The notes beneath the pieces are model-generated. The model made no database searches, was not told where the DNA came from, and was given only the letters and a program-made list of their open reading frames with translations. This document shows, piece by piece, positions 46,199 to 58,891 of a DNA stretch of 64,000 bases. The position numbers and the translations under genes are program-made. Origin of the DNA: Pholiota molesta (lineage: Eukaryota; Basidiomycota; Agaricomycetes; Agaricales; Strophariaceae); the NCBI GenBank assembly GCA_014925825.1, contig JACGCK010000037.1, forward strand, positions 62,001 to 126,000, given 5' to 3'. Numbering within the stretch: the first letter of the stretch is position 1; every line of letters begins with the position of its first letter.

Positions 46199-48444
46199 AT
46201 GTACATTGCACGACCTCATGACCGCCACGAATTCCGTACAACGACGACGATAACATCCATGAACAATGCACATCACGATGTTCATGCTATGACACATCCA
46301 ACAGGCCAACCTGTGCTACGTCGCCTGCCTGTTCAACTTGTGCTGCTCATTTTAGGCTTTGACTCCATTCAGGACGTCACAGCAACGCCGACGGGGACCA
46401 ATGGGCTGCGGCAACGAAATTTGGGCGACGATGGGCCAGGGATGTCGATGAGCAAAAAGATATGGGTGCGTCCAGCCTATCCCACTCCGACGATAGACCG
46501 ACATTGAGAATGAATGACAGGTGCCAATCCTTGTGTTTTGCATATTCATATTTTTTCTGGTCGTTTTTTCCTCCAAAGCCTCTCTACGAAGGGCCATATC
46601 AGGATTTTCACTCACCGGGGCAGCACCGACAGCGGGGCTTGCACAAACAGGGGCCCCGCGCGAATTGACCGCGGAACAGCTTGCTGGGACCATCAATAAT
46701 GGCCAGAGCCAGGCTGCACCCGTTACCACCCGTCGTGCCCGCCGTCCACGCCGCACGCCCTCGCAGATGTCAGTGACGTCGCTGCCGGCGTACAATAAAG
46801 AGCCGGGTGACGAGGAGCTCGTTATCTTCCGGTACGTACGGACAGCACACGAGCGCTTAGCCATGACTTATGATGTTATCACTACACAGTGGTCGCGATA
46901 TGGAGGATGCTGCAATGCCCACCGCCGTCGTTCGACAGTCCGCTGATAACGAGTCTTCGCTCTCGATTGATCACTCACAAGTCTCCCGATACTCACCCAT
47001 GCCGACATCGCAGCATGACGTGCCTCTGCTCAATCCGAACGACCCTTATGAAGGGGATTTATCAATGCAACACCTGCCGATATCTGAGGACCACGATGGG
47101 CGCCCGCGACGTGCCAGCAACGCGGAATCGCACGAATTGAGTTCTCTGATGCGGGTGGAGACCAATAATAGCACTGACAGTGCCTCCGCCGTCGCCGAGG
47201 CTGACCCAAGGGGAGAAGCACCGCCCTATTTCGAGGTTGTGGAGCCTGAGAGCCCAGAGTCCAACGCTCAGCCTCAGAGCACTCCAGCAGACCCAGCACC
47301 TGCAGAAACAGATGCCGCGCCGGCGAGTATGAACAGACGCTCGGGGTTCCGCTCGCTGCTAAACCGCATGTCCATCGTCTCGCACGCAACAACGCCCATT
47401 TCTATCAGACACGCCCGCAATGATTCCAGTGGCTCCGCGCTCTCTGCGGTCTCGCACGGACGTGAATCTACGAGCCGCGCATCGCACCGCACCACGAACT
47501 CGATATTCCGCACGCTCTCGCGACAGCGCTCGACACACACGTTGTCTTCGATGCGGCCGTCATCACCGAACGCCCTCACATCGCCGTCCATGATCTCGCT
47601 GCATTCCATCTCCGCGCCGCTAAGCCACACGCTGACGCGGACGGAGTTCACGTACCCGAAGACGGGGCCCACCCCCGAGCAGCTGCGCGTGATCTCGTCG
47701 CGCGAACATGTGTCGCGCTTCGGGGTGCCATATGGCGAGGAGGCGGTGCGCTTTGCGTCGACGTCGAGGGTCGATTTGGACTCGTCAGGTCCGCCACCTG
47801 AGTTCGAGGAGGTTGTGGGCCTGCCGACATCGTCGGGCTCAGGGTCTAGGCCCGTACATGAGTCAGCCAGCGAAGGCTCGCCGGAGATAGATACCATCCC
47901 TCCCACTCAATCATCATCTCCGCCAACCACAGTTCCACAGCCAGAGCATACTGACGCTGAAGCGTCATCATCAGAGCCTCAAGGCTCGTCTACCATCACT
48001 CCCAAAACACGCAACTCACAGTCGGCGTACGCCTCATCGACCGTCACCTCTACCACATCCACTGTCAAACCATCGCAGCCTGCGTCGGAATTCGGTGCAC
48101 TCTTATCGCCCGCTTCAGATCCACACGCGAGCGTCCGCTCTACAGCGAGCTATGCGACCGCGATCGAGAGTCTCGGCCTGTCTGCGCGATCCCAGCAGAC
48201 TTCCCCAACGGGATCGGCCTCGTTCCCAAGGCGGTCGAGAGACCCGTCAGTGCCAGTTTCTGATGCAGAGGACTTCTACGACGCGGACGACGGCGAGGCC
48301 GGGGGTGGCAGCGGTTACGGGACGGAGAGTGGGTATCAAAGCGCGCTAGGTACGCCGAGGATGGGCGGTACGCATGCCCTTGAGCCCACGGATGCTACTG
48401 TCGTTCCGGCGAGGCCCGCCGTGGAGGATGTAGTGGCAAGGTGA
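46199..48444 (+). CDS. Membrane-anchored serine/threonine-rich protein of an Agaricomycete family
   Basis: Three exons (46199-46465, 46521-46831, 46890-48444) give 710 residues; starting at the in-frame ATG at 46259 would give 690. A hydrophobic stretch near the N-terminus (LPVQLVLLILGF) and a stronger membrane segment right after the first intron (VPILVFCIFIFFLVVF) are followed by a long disordered tail. Recognisable family motifs are REVTAEQL-like RELTAEQLAGTINN, RRPRRTPSQMSVTSLPAYNK, EPGDEELVIFRGRDMED, and near residue 420-470 EFTYPKTGPTPEQLRVISSR, HVSRFGVPYGEEAVRFA. The tail is full of serine, consistent with phosphorylation. I know the family only as uncharacterised. Confidence 0.8.
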
Positions 48445-49156
48445 GAAGGTGTGGACTACGGCGCGTCTGTGACGTGTGGCTGAAGGGGCCAATGGCGGAC
48501 ACGATGGTGGTGCTTGGCTCGTTCTCATTTTTGTTCTTATGTTTTAAATTTGTTCTTTGATTGCGGACGGGTTCTCTCTCTCTCTCTCCATGGATCGGTG
48601 CTTTTCACCATTATCTCTATATCTTTACTTATATCTTTTCGTTATCTGCTCCTGGTCGCTCTTCTGTTGTTTTGGTTTGTCGATACCTTGCCGCCTTGCT
48701 TTGCATGACACACGCTACATACTAACTCAAGTCCTTCTCATCTCTCTTCTCCGCGCGATACTCCTAATCCATTACATCACGATTTAACGCTATGCATATA
48801 CAAATCAACACACAATAGAATACTCTATCCCACAGAGAACAATCAAAAACTTAGATTTGAAGTGTTCACATTGCACACAGATCTAGTGTGTGTAGGTCGT
48901 CAGAAAATGCTAAAGTAGATGTCGCGTTATTTGTATTCGCGATCTACACAATATCTCTGTGTAAGTCCCGCCTCCAGCAGCTCTCCGAAACATCGAATGG
49001 TCTACGTTCATACCTCACTTCATAGATGATCATGTTCAATTTTCATACAAATAACCGGGATTTTATTTCTCACAAAATTAATTACAGTCACACACACACA
49101 CGAGTTGGAATTCAAGTAATGCTTACATTCTCCTATTGCGCATATACATCGATAAA
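48445..49156. other. Convergent intergenic region
   Basis: Two genes end here, at 48444 (plus) and 49157 (minus). It holds a CT repeat at about 48572-48588 and AT-rich sequence. No gene is seen. Confidence 0.5.
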
Positions 49157-51305
49157 TCAAGACTCATCAGCAGCAGGAAAACTCGACATACCCTCCGCCA
49201 GACTGCGTGGGTCAACGATCCAAATAGCAGCCATGGTCGCCATCTCCCCCCGCGCATCCCTCTCCCGCTTCCCACCCCCATCCCGCATCCCGTCGTCATT
49301 CTGCTGGTCCACCCCTAACCGCCCAGCGGTCCGCGCAGCCTTGAGCTCGCGCAGTATGGCCTTCACGCTCGATCGATTCGCGGTGAGCGTCGTCCACCCG
49401 AGCTGCGCGCCCAGCCCCATGCTCTGCACCGTGTGCGCGGTCAGCCGCGGGTTGGCTTTGGTCACAGACGCGCGTTGGATCTCGGGGGAATGAGGTGCTT
49501 CTGTAGAGGGCCCGGGCAGGGAGGAAGACGGGGAAGAGCTGAGCGAGACGGTGGTGCCAGCGTCAGTGCTGTGATACGGCAGCGAGTGGGGATGCGGAAT
49601 CGTCTCCTGTGCCAATATGTCACTACACACTCGACTCAGGGAGATGCCAAAGGCAGATTGCTGGGAGCGCTGGTCCAGCTCAGGGGTCGCTGCAGCCTGC
49701 GGGGAGGAGGCAGGGAAGATCCGGATAGGTAAGAGCGGGATGAACTTGGCGGGGAAACGGGAGTCCTGCCAGTACGCTTTCTCTGCCTCTTCCAACGGTA
49801 TCTCTGCGCCAGCACCGGTATCAGAGGAGGACGGGCTCAAGCAGAACAATGCCCGTGCCCTGCGTTTCTCGTGGACGCCTCCGATTTTCGACACGATGCG
49901 GAGGCACCGGTCGCGTGCCTCCGTCGTCGTCCAAAAAACCACGTTTTGCGGTGTACCGTTGGTCGTGTTCGAGCCCCCGATTGAATCGAACGACGCGGAT
50001 GACGCGATCCGGTCATGCACCTCCTGCAGCAGGCCCTTGCTCATCTCCTGGAGAAGCTGGGTCGTCAGCGCCCGCGCATGCTTGATCAAATCGTTTGGAA
50101 GCTCGTTGATGTCCGACTCCAGCACTGCGCCGTCCTTGCTCGCGGTGGTGTTATGGTCAGGAGCACTCGTGTCCTTCCTGATCATGGCCATGCGCTTCAC
50201 CTTCCACTCGCGGTACTCCTGCGGCGGCACGAAGCGCCGGTTCGCGTGCTCGATGCTGCGCGGAAGGGGCGCGTGCGTAAGATCAGAGATGAGGGCGATG
50301 AGTACGGACAGGTCGAGGTTGATGTTGCGTGTGGGCAGGAAGGTGATCGGGGCGGCATCTGCGGGTTCCGCGATGGGCAACGGCTCCGGAATCTCGGTCA
50401 GCGCGCGTTCGCCCAACTCGACCTCGATGCCCATTCCTTCCAGCATGGAGATCGTCTGCGCTATGCGCGGGTCTGGCTGTGTTCCGTCGTCGTTGGAGGT
50501 TGGGTTCAGACGCGTTAGGCGGAGGGTGATTTTCGGGATCTCTGTCGTGCCCTCGATGGGGTTGGCCTGTGCGGCTTTGAGAAGGGATCGGCCCATGCGA
50601 AGTATGGAGTTGTCGAATTCCTTCTGCGCGAGGGATGGCCTGTCAATGTCGTTCCATTCGCTGTCGTCTGATTCTCCATCGGAGTCCGTCAAGTAGGAGT
50701 CAATCTCCCGGAATTCTGAGACCATTCGCGAGTTTTTTACTCTAGTAAAGAAATCAGTCGACGATTAAGATGATACGAAGAGGAACGCACGTATTAACCC
50801 GAATCCAACGACGCCCATTGTCCGCCACCACATCGACTTTAACGCCCGGTACAAGGTTCTTTTCGCCTTTCTTCCCAGCCTTCTCAGCACTTGTGACATG
50901 GAAAGTCGTGAAGATCGACACAGTGGGCGGAGGTGCACACACAACCTCGTTCCAAACCGCAATGAGATACGGAGCGTTTGTCGATAACGGTGGGAGATTG
51001 ACACAGTTCGGGTCCTCGAGAAACTACTGGAAGCATGTTAGATGGACAACGGATACGATATCGGATTTGGAGCGAAAAATCACCTTCTCCAAGACGCCTA
51101 GGTCAATTTTGATGTTTTCCTTCAGCTTTTTGAGCCCTGGAACGTTCTCTTGGTGCAGCCATTGGTTTTCGCCTGTCGCTTCGCCTGTGAAGTCGTATGA
51201 AGAGTCCAGGATCGGGGGCCGGGCAGTGAGCGGCTTGAAATTGGCAATCTGGTCATGTATTTGGGATAGAAGTGTGCGGATTGCGTGAAGCTCAGGATGA
51301 GCCAT
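49157..51305 (-). CDS. DUF1308-family protein (C7orf25/UPF0415-like)
   Basis: Three exons (51084-51305, 50791-51023, 49157-50741) give 679 residues. The N-terminal part is helical (MAHPELHAIRTLLSQIHDQI, ENVPGLKKLKENIKIDLGVL) and followed by DPNCVNLPPLSTNAPYLIAV and GVKVDVVADNGRRWIRVNT. The C-terminal half holds the DUF1308 region: RNINLDLSVLIALISDLTHA, ITLR...; ending near WTTLTANRSSVKAILRELKA. This matches the conserved eukaryotic protein represented by human C7orf25, whose role I cannot state. A run of low-complexity serine/proline sequence interrupts the C-terminal domain. The protein ends MSSFPAADES. Confidence 0.85.
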
Positions 51306-53580
51306 CTATCCTGACAGCGCTTTGGGAGTAGTTTTAATAGACTGTGGTAAGGTTTAGAATAGAGATGAATGTTAATTTTCTGGCGTGGGCGCCTAGTCGG
51401 CCTATGCCGAAGCGCCGAGCGGCATCACCCAAACCTCTTCTATACTGTCCAAGGACTCTTTATTCATTCTTTTGTTTGTTAATTTTCTGCAGAGACGAGA
51501 TTCGAATTTTGCACTATAGCGTGCTGGTACAAGAGAAGCACTTCCCGGATCAGCAGGAATGCCATGCCTTATTCATTCCATCCATTCGTCCAAAACACAA
51601 AACATTCAGATCAGCCAAACGACTAGAGTGCCCAACAGGTTTGCACATTCTCTCCATTGGTGTAGATAATTAATAGGACGAATCGATGAAATCTAGTCCT
51701 GATGGAACAAAAAAGGAATGATGATGTTGGAAACTCGGATGAGTCGCGTTTGAGTCGAACATGCTTGCCAGGCTGTCGGTAGTTCCCGGTTTGTTGATTA
51801 CGTATGCCCCCTTGAACTGCACACTGCGAAATCCAACATTTGAAAGGTACCGTCATCATCGTCAGCGAATGTTATTCTGATCCATTAGCACCCTGCTGAC
51901 CAGTAATACAGGCAACCTTTTCATGACTCGAGCTCTCTGAAACGAACACAACGACAACATCTGTCAGTTTCTCGGCTCCAGCAACATATCAGTTCAGAAG
52001 GCAGCTCTTAAAAGCGAGAGCAAGCGCTAACGGGATTCTCTCGAGGTAAACTCTCCGCTCTCGAATCATCGAGAAACCTGGAGCTGTACATATATATGTA
52101 AATGGCGCATGAATAGCTAGCCTGAGGTAATGGCATCAATGGCTCAGACTCAAGCTTCCCATCAGGTTTATCAATTAAAGAAATAAGGTCTCCCGAACAC
52201 GTCAAGCATGATTTGTTGCGTATCCTTCGGGCTTTTTGAAGGACAGCTGATTCAGGACGCTGAAGCTAAGCTCTGAGGGCTCTCAGACTTATATTGGGCT
52301 GCTGGGGGCTGATGCTTGCATTCAGATGACGAGAGATTCCTACGATATGGCTAAGCAGAAACTCCTCAGATGCTACTTGTTTCCCTCACCTCCCTCGTCT
52401 CCAATTCACAGTGCACATTGACCGGCAGTCCTTTTGGTCGCTCTATGTAAGTCCGAACGCAACATGTTTTGCCTTATCCAACTCTAACTCCATTTTTTGT
52501 AGATTCGCCGCGTGTGACATGCAACTTCCCGAGATATCCGTCTGCGGTTCTACTGGAGCACTTCTTTGGGCTTCTTTATTCAGTCCCGTGAGTAGCAGCG
52601 TACGTAGCTTTGACAGGATGTTTGGTCACATCCGAGCCCCACCCTCATCGACATTGGTTCTCATCGATTTAAATTCCTGTCAATGCTAGCAGTAGCAAAC
52701 TTGCTGTGCTCACTCAATTTGGAATGATCGTTGAAACTTTGAAGGTCACCTATGTGACGATACAGTTTCACCTGTAAGCGGTACATCTACTCCAGTAGCA
52801 TGCTACTTGGCTGTCTATATCAACGCTGAAACGGACAAAGGTCTCGTTTGGATTAACCTGGACGCATTCGTTCGTTTACGTAGATCATTGGGTATTATCC
52901 ATAACTGCCTTCCGCAGAAGCAGCACGATTTGCTTGATTACAGTGCTGCATTTTTAATTCCTCCTCCTGAAGCTGGGATATTGCATATCGGCTCCAAGTG
53001 TGATTTTCGTCAGTTTCAATGAAGCCTCAGGCCTCAGGCCTCATGGCGTGGTATCAACCACCATATATATCACATTCTTCTTCTCCTCGTCCTCCTCCTC
53101 CTCCTCGCCATCAAATTGACTTTGAGCTTCAAAAAGCATATGTAGCTCTACAAGTACAATATGACTAACCGGAGTTTACAAGATTCTACCTCTTCTCAAA
53201 CTGTTGTGAAGGAAAATTGAAGTCGACGCAACCTTCCAAGATCTATATATAGGCATCTGCGCCAGGTAAGTACGTCGGAGGATATCAGTTCATCGATATT
53301 CTCGCTCATTAAAACCTTGTGAGAGCAGCCACTGTCAATAAAGCAACTGTATTTATAAGACGCCTGAATAGCCTCATAGCGCAAAACAAGCATCCACGCC
53401 ATGCGCGCTTGAGGAGGTAAGTGGCAAACCCCCAGACCGATTCGATCTTACGCCTACAACTCACGTTCTTCTGATTCCGATTACCCGATCACAGCTCTTG
53501 TATATAATCGGGGCGGTTCTGCAGCCGCTCGACGTTCCTTCCCGCGTATTTTCGTCTGCCTCTGGCAAGCGTCCAGCCAA
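51306..53580. other. Long intergenic stretch
   Basis: At 52400-52570 two short frames join across a GTAAGT/TTGTAG intron but soon meet stops, and no family is recognised. A TCC-repeat lies at about 53080-53110. The right end is the promoter of the MFS gene. I see no supported gene. Confidence 0.45.
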
Positions 53581-55691
53581 ATGGTCGACGTCGACGACAG
53601 CCCCTCCTTCACCGTCCAAGGATCGTCGAGCCAGAGTTTTGAGAAGGAGCTCCAACCGACAGATCTTCCTACCGATATTACCGAGATTCCTTGTTGTCCA
53701 CATATCGAAAATCTCAGGCAAGGGCCCGGTCAGGAAGTCTATGATTGTGGAAAAGATGCTTGGATGACGGTAGCAGGCGCGTAAGTGTCGCTTTCAGAAG
53801 CGCTTCTCATGTCTGTTTGAGAATGGATCATTGACTATGCCTCGGAACATACAGGTGGATGTTGCAATTTTGTACTTATGGGTAAGCGCTTTCATAATGT
53901 CTCTGGAAGTCTATCCCTGATGTTGTTTTCGCTATTGCAAAGATACGTTTCGGCGTTCGGCGTCTACCAAGATTACTACACACGGAATTTCCTCAGTCAC
54001 ACAACGCCATCGAACATCAGGTAAATGCGTTGTTATACCTCAATCTCCGAATGTTTTTTTCATATATCACCCGCTTCACTCAAGCTGGATAGGAAGCTTC
54101 CAATTGTTCATGCAGTACGCCCCTGGGATTCTGGTCGGCAGAGCTTTCGATGCGGGATACTTGTGGGTCCCTTTTCATTGAATTTACATTCCGCGCTACT
54201 GTGTGAATGACAGATCCGTCGCTTGACAGCCACACCATGATGGTGGTAGGGTCAATACTCCAGATCTTTTCGATGTTTATGCTTTCACTAGCGCACCAGG
54301 AAAGCTATTATGAAGTGCGTGTGCATGATTCTCCTCATTTGGCTCGTGCTTTTTACCCTGGTGTTTTCGTAGGTATTTTTGGCTCAGGCAGTGGGGATGG
54401 GCCTTGGGCAATCTTTGTTGCTCCTCCCATCCTTGGCCGTGATCGGGCACCACTTTAAGCAGCGAAGAGCCCTTGCCACGGGAATCGCATTTTCCGTGAT
54501 TTCACATGTCCCCATATTTTGATTGTTCTTCAACTGATATATAATTCTATCAGGGTGCTTCCGTCGGTGGGGTAATATGGCCCATATTTCTTAATCAGCT
54601 CAGAAAGCACACATCGTTTTCTAATTCGATTCGCGCAACTGCCGGTCTCGCCGCCGTTATGCTGATTCTTGCCAACCTACTGACGAAAACGCGGCATGTC
54701 AAAGCAGTAATCACAGAGAAACCTAACTACAAAGTTATTTTGCGCGACTACGCGTATTTAGTTTCTATACTATCGTACGTTGCTTTCTTCCATTCGCCAA
54801 ACCGCTCACTGGAACAAATGACTCACAATTATTTAGGGCATTCTGTATTAGTCTTGGACTCTTCTTCCCATGTAAGTATTACTTTCAAATTGTACCGCCC
54901 AGTTACGACTACAATTTAGTCTAATCACCCATGTGCCAGATTTTTATCTCCAGCTCTACGCGATCGATTTGGGTACCGATAAGACACTTGCGTTCTACTC
55001 GGTAGATAATCCACTGTCACTATCAGACAGCGATTCTAACATGACGCCTATCTGTTAGGTCGCTATCCTCAACACAGGGAGCGTTTTGGGACGTCTCCTT
55101 CCGAATTTCTTCGCGGATAAGTTTGGGCCTTATAATATGATCATTCCTTGCATTGCTATATCATCAGCCCTGGCATTTGCAATGCTGGCGATTTCGAACT
55201 TTGGCGGGGTCGTAGTGTTTGGTCTGCTCTATGGATTTTGGTCAGGATCATGTTGGTCTCCTTATTTGCTACAACCGTATAAGCGCACTGAACGAGATGC
55301 AGATGTATCTCTGATACCGACGCTTTTGGCTCGTCTTAGCTCCCATTCTGGGGAGCACGGGTAAGCTATCTTTGATGCATCTCATCAGCCTGTGTTGACT
55401 TTGATACCAGGACTCGAATTGGGATCGCGTTTTCGATCGTCGGTGTCTCCTTTTTGATTGGGACCCCGATTGAAGGCGCTCTTCTTCACGGGAAGGATGG
55501 GCTTTATATCTGGTATAGACCCATCGTATTCTGCGGGGTGAGTCAATGTTTCATGACTGTTTTATCATTCACATCTAATTCGATGCGCCGTTGCTTAGGT
55601 TTTGGTGATGTGCGGCGCTATTGGAATGGCTTTGTCGCGTATGTTATTTGTCTCCCAAGGACGATCTGAAGGAAGAGGGTGGCGCGTTTAG
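53581..55691 (+). CDS. MFS transporter of the monocarboxylate-transporter-like (MCT/Mch) type
   Basis: Thirteen exons (53581-53780, 53855-53881, 53943-54020, 54085-54162, 54230-54314, 54373-54495, 54554-54774, 54837-54871, 54940-55001, 55059-55251, 55303-55360, 55411-55537, 55599-55691) give 459 residues. A short acidic N-terminus leads to AWMTVAGAWMLQFCTYGYVS, AFGVYQDYYTRNFLSHTTPS and NISWIGSFQLFMQYAPGILV, the fungal MCT signature. VFLAQAVGMGLGQSLLLLPS, HHFKQRRALATGIAFSGASV and GGVIWPIFLNQL follow, then a central loop and the second six-helix bundle with GSVLGRLLPNFFADKFGPYN. Twelve helices are expected. Fungal relatives sit in plasma or vacuolar membranes, and most have unknown substrates. 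They should not be assumed to carry monocarboxylates. Confidence 0.9.
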
Positions 55692-56147
55692 CCTCTGACG
55701 CAAAATGAGTCAGCGCACATCATATGTGGCGCTAAGAGTACTCCTGTACCATATCATATTTTATCTTGCGAGTCGTCTGTCCTCGTGCGCAGTATTGGTG
55801 ACAGTTGCGTAGGCAGCATTGAAGTCTAACTTATTATATTTTCTCAAGCACTTCTTCTACAGTAGAAAAAACAATTGTATGATATCTATGTAGCATGCCG
55901 CCAAACGCGCTTAATTACTTGAATTTTGTTGAATTTGTGAAGTTGTCCTCTCATTTGGCATCAGATAAGATAAGCCTGATCAATAGTAGAAATTCGATCA
56001 AAATGACCAGATCACTGATCGGTCTTGTGGCCTATCTTCCGTTTGCTCTTCACACTGATCCCGGTGCAGGGACCCGAATACCCAACTCTAATTATCGCCA
56101 CACACATCAAGACTCAACACGTCGACAACTCCTCAGTTAGCATACGT
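55692..56147. other. Intergenic gap
   Basis: This is the 3' flank of the MFS gene and promoter of the histidinol phosphatase gene, which read in the same direction. No gene is seen. Confidence 0.5.
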
Positions 56148-57194
56148 ATGCCTCACAGTCATCACTCACACTCTGGCCAGTTCTGCAAACACGCTGTGGG
56201 CACCCTAGAAGAAGTCGTGCAAGAAGCCATCAAGCAGCGATTTGAAGTCTACGGATTGACGGAACATGTTCCTCGGTATCGCGCAGTCGACTTATACCCG
56301 GAAGAGGTAGATTGTTCTCCTTAACTATGCTGATTCACGTTAAACTTTCTTTCATCAGAGCGAGCTATCCCTTGACGCGTTGTCCGATCAATTCGACAAG
56401 TTTTTGAAAGAAGCACACCGTCTGAAATCACTGTACGCGCCCAAAATCACCCTATATGTCGGACTCGAAACAGAATACATCACGGATGTCGATCTTGTTA
56501 ACCTGGAAAGGACATTAGAAAGGCTCGGAGAGCGCGTCGAATACCTCATTGGGTCCATTCATCACGTCAATGGGATCCCAATTGACTTCGATTTACCGAC
56601 GTACCAACGTGCTCTCAGCAGCTTTACGGAAAACAAGGAGGAAGACCGTCAAGAAGCATTGCTATCAGCCTACTTTGACGCGCAGTATGAGCTCATCCGA
56701 CGCTTCAAGCCCGAGATCATTGGTCATTTCGACCTTTGCCGTCTTTACTCTCCGTCTCTCAGATTCGCAGATTACCCCGCCGTCTATGGAAAGATCACGC
56801 GGAACATACGCCTCGCGGTCGAATATGGGGCGTTATTTGAAGTTAACGCAGCGGCGTTCAGGAAGAAATGGAACACCGCCTACCCAGCGGAGGATGTGGT
56901 GGAGGTAAGTCGATATGCAAGTGGCATAGTGTGGAAGAAGCCCTGACCTCTCCATATGAGATCATCCACAGCCTCGGAGGGCGATTCGCACTATCCGATG
57001 ATAGCCACGGGCCACAGGCAGTCGGTTTGAACTACAACCGCTTGCCGGAATACCTGAAGGCAGTGGGAATTTCTGAGCTGTGGTATCTGCAAAAGTGCAT
57101 GACGCCGAACGCCGCCGGAAGAACCATGCGCGCTGTTAAACTTGACGGAGAGTGGTTAGACCATGATTTTTGGCGTGAAAGGTCAACGTTATAG
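56148..57194 (+). CDS. his2: Histidinol-phosphatase (PHP family, HIS2 type)
   Basis: Three exons (56148-56306, 56359-56904, 56961-57194) give 312 residues, the usual length. The start MPHSHHSHSGQFCKHAVGTL carries the HxHxxxS-type metal-binding motif of PHP phosphatases. It is followed by YGLTEHVPRY, LYVGLETEYI, YLIGSIHHVNGIPIDFDL, IIGHFDLCRLYSP, YGALFEVNAAAFRK and FALSDDSHGPQAVGLNY; these hold the remaining metal-binding His, Glu and Asp residues. The enzyme removes phosphate from L-histidinol phosphate, the penultimate stage of histidine synthesis. It appears complete. The second intron uses a GAG acceptor, chosen because it restores VVEIIHSLGGRFALSDD. Confidence 0.94.
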
Positions 57195-58494
57195 TTCGGT
57201 TATGTCGTTCGGTCGACTATCGAAACCCTGCAATGACGCATCGCATGGTTTGTCCCTCCCTGCAAGCTCCAACGGATCACGAATTTCGCGTTCAACCACG
57301 CTTTGTGGAATGTCAGCATGACTAAGTGCCGTAGCGTTCTACCTTCCTCCGCAGCTCACGATTTTTTGACATATTCTGTCATTCCGACTCACCCGCTTAC
57401 AGGATTCGAAATAAGGCTGAGATGATAGGATACTCTCAATTGTGTTGTGTGACGTGCTAAATTGCGGTTTGATCCCCATCATTTTTTGTCCTTAACTTCT
57501 AGCTTTCTGACAAGCAGATTCAGATTCGTATGTTTTATGCGATTCAATAACATGACACTAAATCTGTGAGATCTACGCAATGGTGAACAGGAAATTGCAA
57601 TACATAACACATAGGTAAGATGTCGAGATCCTATTTGCCCCGGAAGCAGGGCTGCAGCCTATGAGCGAATATCGACCACGCCGATGCTCCTCTCCGCGTC
57701 TCTTACTAATGACCGAGAAATTTAATATTCTGAGCGTCAAATTTTTACAATACGATCCCGAGCAGGACCTTTCTCAAATGTCAAGTCCGGAGCGCTACAG
57801 GCCGTTACTTTGGCAGCAACTTGAAGTTTGCTATCCTCGCGGTGTTGCTGTCGTCCGACCGACAAATTAGGTACAGTTCTTACTCGGCGCTCATGACAGT
57901 TGCTGCGATCGATTAATACCCTATTTCAAATAGACACGTACAACTGTTTCGTATCCTTAGGTTGACTTGGTAAACATAATGACAAGAAAATTGAGCGCGC
58001 CTCAGTGGCAGAGACAGCAGAAGACATGACATCGATTCCGTTGATTATCTTTTTTTTTCTCCGTCTTGACAAACCCACAGAAGCGATGCCATTTCAGGGT
58101 GACTACAATAAATAATTTAACCTCTTTTCTTTTTATCTCCCTCGGTTATATCTGGCGTTCATCCATTCCTCCGTTCAGATCTCCACAATCGCTAGCTCGA
58201 TCCATTGAGTCATTCACTAATCTTTTTCCGGAGCGAAGGTTCTTGTCTCTTGTGGTGCGACCCTTGGCTGTGTTTTATACACCATATAGCTTTACGCTCG
58301 ATTGTATTTAAGCACTAACGCGAAGACGGGACAGTCAACCTGATATCCACAAGCCCTCGGAGCAATCGCGTGCAACCAGCGCACCCACAACACACGACGA
58401 ACAAATGTAGGGTTGAGCTTATATCGACATGACATATTGACCTTTTCGCTGAATTGAAATTCCATGTACAGACCATCGCCTCTCCCTATCCGAA
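57195..58494. other. Intergenic stretch
   Basis: No gene is seen. Short frames at 57661-57870 and 58066-58311 lack domains. The right end is the promoter of the small cysteine-rich gene. Confidence 0.5.
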
Positions 58495-58891
58495 ATGTGC
58501 TACCGAGAAGTCCATTGTACCAAACACGCCTGCGGACACGAACACCCTCAATCGGAGACGAGGGTACGCCCCTTCTCGGCTCCTGTCTTCCTGCACCCGC
58601 TGACTGATTCCTTCAACTGCGCCTGGCGCTTGTTGCCCATGATTTTTTGCAGGTGGACTGTGAATCGTCGGACTGCCGCTACAGCCGAGTGCACACCGCA
58701 GGATGCCCCCCGAAGACGTGCCCGGAGACCTGTAAGCAATGGTATGTCTAGGTGGCTGGGATGGCGAGTCGTGGTGTACGCGCTGTTGCTGACGACTTTC
58801 CCTCTTTCTGCTTGATGACGCCGCCAGGCTGAAACCTGCGCGAACTGTCGTTACAGGGACCTCTCCATCGCGCTGCGGACACTGCAAGTGA
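58495..58891 (+). CDS. Small cysteine-rich protein of the MCYRE type (73 residues)
   Basis: Three exons (58495-58563, 58653-58741, 58828-58891) join in phase to give a 73-residue protein. It has 12 cysteines, and histidines, arranged as MCYREVHCTKHACGHEHP, VDCESSDCRYSRVHTAGC, PPKTCPETCKQW and SRCGHCK. This spacing suggests zinc binding. There is no signal peptide. I recognise the same layout from small uncharacterised proteins common in Agaricomycetes. Gene finders may miss it because every exon is under 90 bases. The function is unknown. Confidence 0.78.

Noticed and set aside
52411..52689. Possible two-exon gene with a good intron in the 51306-53580 gap
   Set aside because: The joined frame ends quickly in both directions, and no family is recognised.
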